Shown: piece by piece, positions 15,097 to 20,408 of the stretch
Position numbering within the stretch: position 1 is the stretch's first letter
Layout of the letters: each line of letters starts with the position of its first letter
Origin: Bacteroidales bacterium UBA3816
GTDB lineage: Bacteria > Bacteroidota > Bacteroidia > Bacteroidales > P3
Assembly: GCA_002368955.1 (NCBI GenBank)
Contig: DFDY01000166.1
Coordinates: 1-20,408, forward strand
Direction: 5' to 3'
Length of the DNA stretch: 20,408 nucleotides
Notes under the pieces: model-generated
The model's input: the letters and a program-made list of their open reading frames with translations, nothing else
Database searches by the model: none
What the model was told of the DNA's origin: nothing
Program-made: the position numbers and the translations under genes

Positions 15097-16491
15097 ATGA
15101 ATAAATACATCGTAGGACTGGACATTGGCACGACAAAGATTGCCTGTTTCATAGGCGAGCGTTCACAAAATGGGAAACTTCGCATCCTCGGTTTTGGCAA
15201 GACCGAGTCTGTCGGAGTCGAACGTGGCGTAGTTCGCAATATTCGCGACACCTCCGAGTCTATCCGTCGTGCCGTTGCCGAGGCATCAGAAATGGCCAAG
15301 TATGATGTCGAAGAAGTGTATGTTGGAATTGCTGGCCAGCATATCAAAAGCCGTTCCAACACTGGAAGTGTGATGATTCCTGACGAGCATCGCCAGATTG
15401 AGAAATCTGACGTAGACCGCCTCATTGATGACCAATATCGTGTCATGCTGGAGCCGGGGGAGGAAATCATCCATGTTTTCCCTCAAAGTTTCACTGTCGA
15501 CAACGACAAACTGGAACCCGAAATTAACCCAGTGGGTGTTGCCGGCAAATGCCTGATGGCCAATTTCCACATTGTGACGGGTAATGCTGCCAACGTGCGC
15601 AACATTCGTGATGCCGTGGAGGAGGCTGGCCTGAAAATCAAAGGAGTTGTGTTGGAACCTATTGCTTCGGCCTATGCCGTGCTTGACGAACGCGACAAAA
15701 ACGCTGGCGTGGCCTTGGTTGATATTGGCGGTGGCACCACAGATATTGCCATCTTTCAGGACGGCATCATTCGCCACACCTCGGTACTCCCATTGGCTGG
15801 TAACGTTATCACCAACGACATCCGCGAAAGTTGCAAGATTCTGAAACACCAAGCCGAGAGCCTCAAGACCAAGTTCGGCTCTTGTGTGCCCAACCTAGTC
15901 AACCAAGACGACATCATTGCCATTCCCGGTATTCGTAACCAGCCGCCGCGCGAAATCAGTGTGAAGACTCTTGCCGGTATTATTAAGGCTCGCATGCAGC
16001 TTCTCCTTGAGCAGGTCCAATATGAAATACAGCTCTCAGGTTTTGAACGACAACTGATTGCCGGAGTGGTACTGACGGGTGGTGGTGCACGTCTGAAGAA
16101 TATCAAAGAATTCTCCGAAGTGACCATTGGCATTGACTCGCGCATCGGCACCCCCGACGAGCATCTCGACCAGCAGGGAAGCATCACCTTCGAAGACCTC
16201 GGCCACCCCATGTATGCCACAGGCATCGGATTGGTCATATACGGTCTTCTCGAAGCTGAACAGGAGCAACGTAATGCGATGGATGAAAAGGCCGCCCAGG
16301 AGTCAGTTTCTGTAGCAGAAGCCCAACCGGCTCATGAAGCAGAAGAGGAAGAGGTTGAGGTCGAAGAAAAAAACAAGGAAAAGACTAAGAAAAAGAAGAA
16401 GATAGCTAAAGATGAGAACAGGAAGGGATTTGCCGATTCCATCAAAGACTGGCTCACGGATAAGTTCACAGAACCCGACCTCGGAGAGTGA
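15097..16491 (+). CDS. ftsA: Cell division protein FtsA
   Basis: Encodes a 464-residue actin-like ATPase that tethers FtsZ filaments to the membrane and signals to later divisome proteins. Visible motifs are phosphate-1 loop GLDIGTTKIAC (8-18), phosphate-2 VDIGGGTTD (208-216), the adenosine-site TGGGARL, and the 1C-type subdomain inserted near residues 85-165. After the actin core there is a low-complexity linker (Ala/Glu-rich, then Lys-rich, about 395-445) and a C-terminal amphipathic helix (FADSIKDWLTDKF) that should bind the membrane. The 13-nt gap to ftsQ indicates one transcript; the 137-nt gap to ftsZ carries a putative separate promoter. Confidence 0.97.
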   Translation: MNKYIVGLDIGTTKIACFIGERSQNGKLRILGFGKTESVGVERGVVRNIRDTSESIRRAVAEASEMAKYDVEEVYVGIAGQHIKSRSNTGSVMIPDEHRQIEKSDVDRLIDDQYRVMLEPGEEIIHVFPQSFTVDNDKLEPEINPVGVAGKCLMANFHIVTGNAANVRNIRDAVEEAGLKIKGVVLEPIASAYAVLDERDKNAGVALVDIGGGTTDIAIFQDGIIRHTSVLPLAGNVITNDIRESCKILKHQAESLKTKFGSCVPNLVNQDDIIAIPGIRNQPPREISVKTLAGIIKARMQLLLEQVQYEIQLSGFERQLIAGVVLTGGGARLKNIKEFSEVTIGIDSRIGTPDEHLDQQGSITFEDLGHPMYATGIGLVIYGLLEAEQEQRNAMDEKAAQESVSVAEAQPAHEAEEEEVEVEEKNKEKTKKKKKIAKDENRKGFADSIKDWLTDKFTEPDLGE

Positions 16492-16516
16492 TTGTTTATA
16501 ACTTGTTGAAAAACAA

Positions 16517-16541
16517 TTGGGGGATTGTGGCGTGAATTGGG
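16517..16541 (+). promoter_or_regulatory. Putative second MraZ operator, upstream of ftsZ
   Basis: Three direct boxes stand at an exact 10-bp period: TTGGG at 16517, GTGGC at 16527 and TTGGG at 16537, each separated by 5 nt. This repeats the arrangement before mraZ (3056, 3066, 3076). In both places the third five-base box is followed by 10 bp, ending in TTG, and then by the -7 element. The boxes are closer to the published TGGGN MraZ consensus than those at mraZ. Spacing is observed; MraZ binding is inferred. Confidence 0.62.
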
Positions 16542-16559
16542 AATAAAATTGTAATTTTA
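16527..16559 (+). promoter_or_regulatory. Putative ftsZ promoter
   Basis: TAATTTTA (16552-16559) fits the TAnnTTTG -7 consensus at all but the last base, as does the -7 of mraZ. The -33 position, 21 bp upstream, falls on GTGG (16527-16530). The bases following both -7 elements are also alike (CATTCT and CACTTT). Transcription would begin near 16566, leaving an A/T-rich leader of about 60 nt before the ATG at 16629. The long gap after ftsA supports an independent ftsZ transcript. Confidence 0.55.
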
Positions 16560-16628
16560 CACTTTCAAATTCTACGATTGGATTATTATAAATATATTGA
16601 TATTAATTATTTAATAAGCAAAGCACAT

Positions 16629-18332
16629 ATGGACGACACGAAACTTTTTGATTTTGATTCGCCTTTGAATCAGTCTTCTTACATCAAGGTTATTGGTGTT
16701 GGGGGTGGCGGGAACAACGCTGTCAATCATATGTTCCGCAGGGGTATTACCGGCGTGGACTTTATTGTGACCAACACCGATATGAAAGCCCTCAACGGCA
16801 GTCCGGTGCCCAACAAGTTGGTCTTAGGGCACGAAGGATTAGGCGTTGGTGGTCGTCCTATTCGTGCTCGCAAAGCCGCTGAGGAGAAAGAGAAGGAGAT
16901 TAAGGAGCTTTTCGAGCATAATACGAAAATGATATTCATCACCGCTGGTATGGGTGGCGGTACAGGAACCGGTGCTGCCCCTGTGATTGCTAAATTCGCC
17001 AAGGAGATTAAACTTGAGGTGGAAGAGGAAGACGACCCTGGCCAAATCTTGGTAGTGGCCGTGGTGACCACCCCGTTCCTTTTCGAGGGCAATCGCCGCA
17101 TCCAGCAGGCCAACGAGGGTGTGGAGGAACTGCGTAAGTATGTTGACTCCATTTTGGTTATCAATAACGAAAAACTACGCTCGTATGGCAATCTGGTGAT
17201 GTCGGACGCCTTTTCTATGGCAAATGATGTGTTGCTCACCGCAGTGAAGGGCATTGCCGAGATTATCACACTCAACGCATACGTGAACATTGATTTCCGC
17301 GACGTGAATACTGTGATGGAGAATAGCGGCACGGCCCTGATGGGCATCGGTGAGGGCGAGGGTGAGAATCGCGCCCGCCAGGCTGTTGAGCAAGCTACCA
17401 CATCAGTGCTGCTCAACGACAACGATATTGCTGGGGCGAAGAATGTACTGCTCTATTTCTCCTATGGCCCCGACAATGAAATTACAATGGATGAGATGGG
17501 CGAGGTGACCGATTATATCACCATGAAGACGGGCAGCAGCGACACTAATGTTATCTGGGGTACTGGTTTCGACGACACGTTGGGCGACAAGGTGAAGATT
17601 ACCCTTATTGCCACGGGCTTTGAAACAAAGGAGAAGAAAAACCCCGAAGTACATGTGTTGCCTCCAGAGAAACCCGAGGAGACCAAGCCCGTGCTGCCTA
17701 ATAATATCACCGAACCTACTTTGGTGTCTGGTCCAAAGAAGGAGACAGAACCTACGACAATTCCACTGGACCAGTTCATTTCTAAGTCCGAGGCGGAAAA
17801 GGTGGTTAAACCGACACCGGCTGCCGATTCTACTGTTGAGAATCCGTTTGCCAAATATGAGAGAGCCCCCCAGCCGACTCCCGAACCAGCCCACCGCAAT
17901 GTGATTCCTTTGGATGACGAGCGGGATGTGATGACTACTAATCGTCCTGCCCCTCAGCCTTCGACAGAGGACGGCATTGTGTTGAAGGGACATGGTGAGA
18001 CTGCTGCCCCCACTACCCAAGCAACTGCTGCGCAACCCGAAGCAGCTCCGCTTGTGAAGGAGGCTGCCATAGAGATTCCCAAACCCGTGGCAGAGAATAA
18101 TCCGTTGGACACAGAAGCTCGTAAGCGCGCCGAACGCATCAAGGCGATGCACGATTTGCTGCGCAATAATGTCAATGGTCCGCAGATTATTGAAAACATG
18201 AATCCTACCGAGATAACGGGCGAGGCACTCTATCAGGCCACCCATTCAAGCCAGTCAGAGGTGAACCGTTCAGTACTCAACGCCGACGGCTCGGTCAGTG
18301 AGAATCATTCCATTTTCGATTTGCCCGATTGA
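16629..18332 (+). CDS. ftsZ: Cell division protein FtsZ
   Basis: Encodes the tubulin-like GTPase that forms the Z ring, here 567 residues from ATG 16629 (MDDTKLFDFDSP). A TTG 51 nt upstream keeps the frame but lies in the A/T-rich leader, so I reject it. GTP-binding motifs are intact: VIGVGGGGNNAVN, and GGGTGTG (109-115). The T7 loop NIDFRDV (220-226) has catalytic Asp222 and Asp225. After the globular core (to about 335) comes a long Pro/Glu/Thr/Ala-rich disordered linker (about 340-500), then a basic helix (RKRAERIKAMHDLL) and a tail ending in IFDLPD. The protein is longer than the roughly 380-400 residues of proteobacterial FtsZ but in line with long-tailed Bacteroidota forms. Confidence 0.97.
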   Translation: MDDTKLFDFDSPLNQSSYIKVIGVGGGGNNAVNHMFRRGITGVDFIVTNTDMKALNGSPVPNKLVLGHEGLGVGGRPIRARKAAEEKEKEIKELFEHNTKMIFITAGMGGGTGTGAAPVIAKFAKEIKLEVEEEDDPGQILVVAVVTTPFLFEGNRRIQQANEGVEELRKYVDSILVINNEKLRSYGNLVMSDAFSMANDVLLTAVKGIAEIITLNAYVNIDFRDVNTVMENSGTALMGIGEGEGENRARQAVEQATTSVLLNDNDIAGAKNVLLYFSYGPDNEITMDEMGEVTDYITMKTGSSDTNVIWGTGFDDTLGDKVKITLIATGFETKEKKNPEVHVLPPEKPEETKPVLPNNITEPTLVSGPKKETEPTTIPLDQFISKSEAEKVVKPTPAADSTVENPFAKYERAPQPTPEPAHRNVIPLDDERDVMTTNRPAPQPSTEDGIVLKGHGETAAPTTQATAAQPEAAPLVKEAAIEIPKPVAENNPLDTEARKRAERIKAMHDLLRNNVNGPQIIENMNPTEITGEALYQATHSSQSEVNRSVLNADGSVSENHSIFDLPD

Positions 18333-19297
18333 TGACAGGGTTCGATGCCAAACCTTTTGGCAGGAAGAGGTCTGCTACGTTTTTTGGGACGGTTTGTGGC
18401 ATTCTGGCGGCCGTGTGCTACGGCACCAATCCGTTGGGTGCCCTGAAGCTGTATGCTCAGGGGATGCCCACCAGCAGCGTGCTTTTTTACCGTTTTGGAC
18501 TTGCATGGCTGATACTTGCTTTGGTTATGTTGGTGCGCTCCTTACCGCGTAAGGACCGGCGCAGAGAGTCTGTGAGGGTCACGGCCAAGGAGTTCGGCGT
18601 GTTGTCGGCTTTGGGTGTCCTGTTCATTTTCTCGTCACTGACCCTATATCTCAGTTTCCACGTGATGGATGCAGGCGTGGCCTCGACCATTTTGTTTACC
18701 TATCCGGTCATGACGGCCGTCATTATGGCTGTTTTCTTTCATGAGAAAGTGAGTTGGGTCACGCTCACCTCTATCATACTTTCATTTATTGGCGTGGCGT
18801 TGCTCTATTGGGGCGACGGAACGGCCACCTTGCCCTTAGGCGGGGTGATGCTTGTGCTTATTTCGGCACTGACTTATGCCATCTACATCATTGTGGTCAA
18901 TCGCAGCCAGCTGAAGATGTCGTCGTTCAAAATCAACTTTTACGTGCTCCTCTATTGTGCTTTGGGCATGTTGGTCTACTCTTTTATTGCTGGCGAGCCG
19001 CTGACACTTCCTCAGAATGGCACCAGTTGGTTTTATGTGGGTTGGTTGGCTGTGGTTCCGGCCATTATGGCCCTGACGTTGATGGTCTATGCCGCCAAGT
19101 TGGTGGGCTCTACCACTACGGCCATCTTAGGCGCTCTGGAGCCTCTCACGGCAGTTCTCATCGGCATCTTCGTCTTCGGCGAGCGATTCACTTTCACCTT
19201 GGCCGTCGGCATCCTACTTATTCTAACAGCCGTAACGCTGATAGTGGTAGTGCCTACTAAGCGCATGGTTAAACAAATGAATACTAAAGAAAAATAG
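18332..19297 (+). CDS. EamA family (DMT superfamily) transporter
   Basis: Encodes a 321-residue integral membrane protein with about ten helices arranged as two EamA repeats (about 15-150 and 165-305). Features include YGTNPLGALKLYAQGMP after helix 1, STILFTYPVMTAVIMAVFFHEK at the end of repeat 1, and the matching GALEPLTAVLIGIFVFGERF in repeat 2; the acidic residue after these helices (HEK, GER) is typical. The family exports or imports metabolites such as amino acids or nucleotides; the substrate cannot be read from sequence. I start at ATG 18332, which overlaps the ftsZ stop (TGATG), implying coupled translation. It is not a usual dcw member. Confidence 0.93.
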   Translation: MTGFDAKPFGRKRSATFFGTVCGILAAVCYGTNPLGALKLYAQGMPTSSVLFYRFGLAWLILALVMLVRSLPRKDRRRESVRVTAKEFGVLSALGVLFIFSSLTLYLSFHVMDAGVASTILFTYPVMTAVIMAVFFHEKVSWVTLTSIILSFIGVALLYWGDGTATLPLGGVMLVLISALTYAIYIIVVNRSQLKMSSFKINFYVLLYCALGMLVYSFIAGEPLTLPQNGTSWFYVGWLAVVPAIMALTLMVYAAKLVGSTTTAILGALEPLTAVLIGIFVFGERFTFTLAVGILLILTAVTLIVVVPTKRMVKQMNTKEK

Positions 19298-19299
19298 CT

Positions 19300-20373
19300 A
19301 TGAATATTGCAGCCCTAGTCTCAGGTGGTGTCGACAGTTCGGTAGTGGTGCATCTGCTTAAAGAGCAAGGCTACGACCCCACTATCTTCTATATCCGCAT
19401 AGGAATGGAAGACGAGGAGGGGTATATCGACTGCCCTGCCGAAGAGGACATAGAAATCACCTCCTATATAGCCCGCAAGTATGGTTGCCGTTTCGAAGAG
19501 GTCAACCTCCACAAAGAGTACTGGGACAATGTGGTCTCCTATACAATTGAGTCTGTGCGCAAAGGTCTAACTCCCAATCCCGACATCATGTGCAACAAAC
19601 TCATCAAGTTTGGTGCCTTTGAGCAGCGCTGGGGCAGAGATTTCGACCGCATCGCCACTGGCCATTACGCCACAACAGATGTAGTTGATGGTGTCCAGTT
19701 TCTGGCCACGGCTAAGGACCCGGTCAAGGACCAGACGGATTTCCTCTCGCAACTCAGTTTTGCACAGATAAGTAAGCTGATGTTCCCCATTGGCCATCTG
19801 ATGAAGAGCGAGGTGCGCGACATCGCTCACCGGGCCAAACTGCCCAGTGCCGACCGCAAAGACTCTCAGGGCATATGTTTTTTGGGCAAGATTAACTACA
19901 ATGACTTCATTCGCCGCTATTTGGGCGAGAAGGAAGGCAAGATAGTGGAGCTGGAAACTGGCAAAGTGTTGGGCACGCATAAGGGTTATTGGTTCCACAC
20001 GATAGGGCAGCGGAAAGGACTCTTCCTAAGTGGTGGCCCATGGTTTGTGGTGAAGAAGGATATAGAGGAGAATGTGCTTTATGTTTCTCAGGGCTATGAC
20101 CCTGCTGCGCAGTACGGCAACAAAATCAATCTGCTGGGGTTCTATTTCCTGAGCAAAGACATCTGGGGTGCCCAACTGGATGCGGGCGAGACGGTGGATG
20201 TGAAGTTCAAGATACGCCATACGCCAGAATTTGCCCAGGGCCATCTGAGCAAGACAGCAGAGGGCTACCGCATTGTCTCCGACATCCGCATTCAGGGCAT
20301 TGCCGCTGGGCAGTATGCCACCATCTACGACAATGATGCCCACCTGGTAGTCGCCTCCGGCATGATAGCGTAA
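19300..20373 (+). CDS. mnmA: tRNA-specific 2-thiouridylase MnmA
   Basis: Encodes a 357-residue cytoplasmic enzyme that makes 2-thiouridine at wobble position 34 of tRNAs for Glu, Gln and Lys, using ATP to adenylate the base and a persulfide as sulfur source. The PP-loop SGGVDSS (8-14) starts at the N-terminus. Catalytic Cys98 (NPDIMCNKLIKFG) and Cys193 (SQGICFLG) form the expected pair, TGHYA lies in the adenylation domain, and GQRKGL with a C-terminal beta-barrel completes the family architecture. It begins 2 nt after the transporter stop, so it is probably on the same transcript. Nothing is missing. The last 35 nt of the window after it show no feature I can support. Confidence 0.96.
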   Translation: MNIAALVSGGVDSSVVVHLLKEQGYDPTIFYIRIGMEDEEGYIDCPAEEDIEITSYIARKYGCRFEEVNLHKEYWDNVVSYTIESVRKGLTPNPDIMCNKLIKFGAFEQRWGRDFDRIATGHYATTDVVDGVQFLATAKDPVKDQTDFLSQLSFAQISKLMFPIGHLMKSEVRDIAHRAKLPSADRKDSQGICFLGKINYNDFIRRYLGEKEGKIVELETGKVLGTHKGYWFHTIGQRKGLFLSGGPWFVVKKDIEENVLYVSQGYDPAAQYGNKINLLGFYFLSKDIWGAQLDAGETVDVKFKIRHTPEFAQGHLSKTAEGYRIVSDIRIQGIAAGQYATIYDNDAHLVVASGMIA

Positions 20374-20408
20374 AGTTAATAGTTATCGCTCTAGTACAAA
20401 GTATGACT

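Noticed and set aside
14433..15470. A 345-codon minus-strand frame spanning ftsQ and ftsA
   Set aside because: It crosses two well-supported genes on the other strand and its product has no recognisable domain.
16505..16530. Possible terminator after ftsA
   Set aside because: Only 4-5 bp stems with no T tract; the region is better explained as the ftsZ promoter with periodic boxes.
1..20408. CRISPR arrays, tRNA or rRNA genes, and insertion sequence transposases
   Set aside because: I saw no regularly spaced long repeats with unique spacers, no cloverleaf-like sequences and no transposase motifs on either strand.

Overview
The window is a division and cell wall (dcw) cluster from a member of the phylum Bacteroidota, most likely order Bacteroidales. 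The evidence is the gene order, the Bacteroidota-type FtsL-like protein, an S46 dipeptidyl-peptidase next door, and promoters with a TAnnTTTG-type -7 element. Base composition is near half G+C in genes, with A/T-rich spacers. I cannot name the genus.

Layout. Positions 1-480 hold no convincing gene. A Rho-independent terminator (481-521) closes a leftward gene for a secreted S46 dipeptidyl-peptidase of the DPP7 type (580-2754). A divergent intergenic region (2755-3121) carries the promoter of that gene and the promoter of the dcw operon. From 3122 everything is rightward and tightly packed: mraZ, rsmH, an ftsL-like gene, ftsI (class B PBP with PASTA), murE, mraY, a murD remnant, ftsW, murG, murC, ftsQ, ftsA, ftsZ, an EamA-family transporter gene and mnmA (ends 20373).

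The genes form one pathway. MurE, MraY, MurG and MurC build the lipid II precursor (MurE has the DNPR motif expected for meso-diaminopimelate). FtsW and FtsI polymerise and crosslink it at the septum. FtsQ and the FtsL-like protein are divisome scaffold parts, FtsA and FtsZ make the cytoskeletal ring, and MraZ is the cluster's own regulator.

Most notable points. (1) The murD slot between mraY and ftsW holds only a 179-residue protein matching the very end of the MurD central domain plus the C-terminal domain. The ATP-binding region is absent, and the C-domain motifs that hold substrate are eroded. A repeat-filled, gene-free spacer lies just upstream. A complete murD should therefore be elsewhere, or another route must exist. 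(2) The promoters of mraZ and ftsZ share one architecture: three TTGG/GTGG boxes at exactly 10-bp period, then 10 bp, then a TAnnTTTA -7 element. This looks like a pair of MraZ operators, one for the whole cluster and one for ftsZ. (3) A 13-unit heptamer tandem array begins inside the last codons of the ftsL-like gene. (4) MurC carries a His-rich insertion with 9 His in 16 residues.
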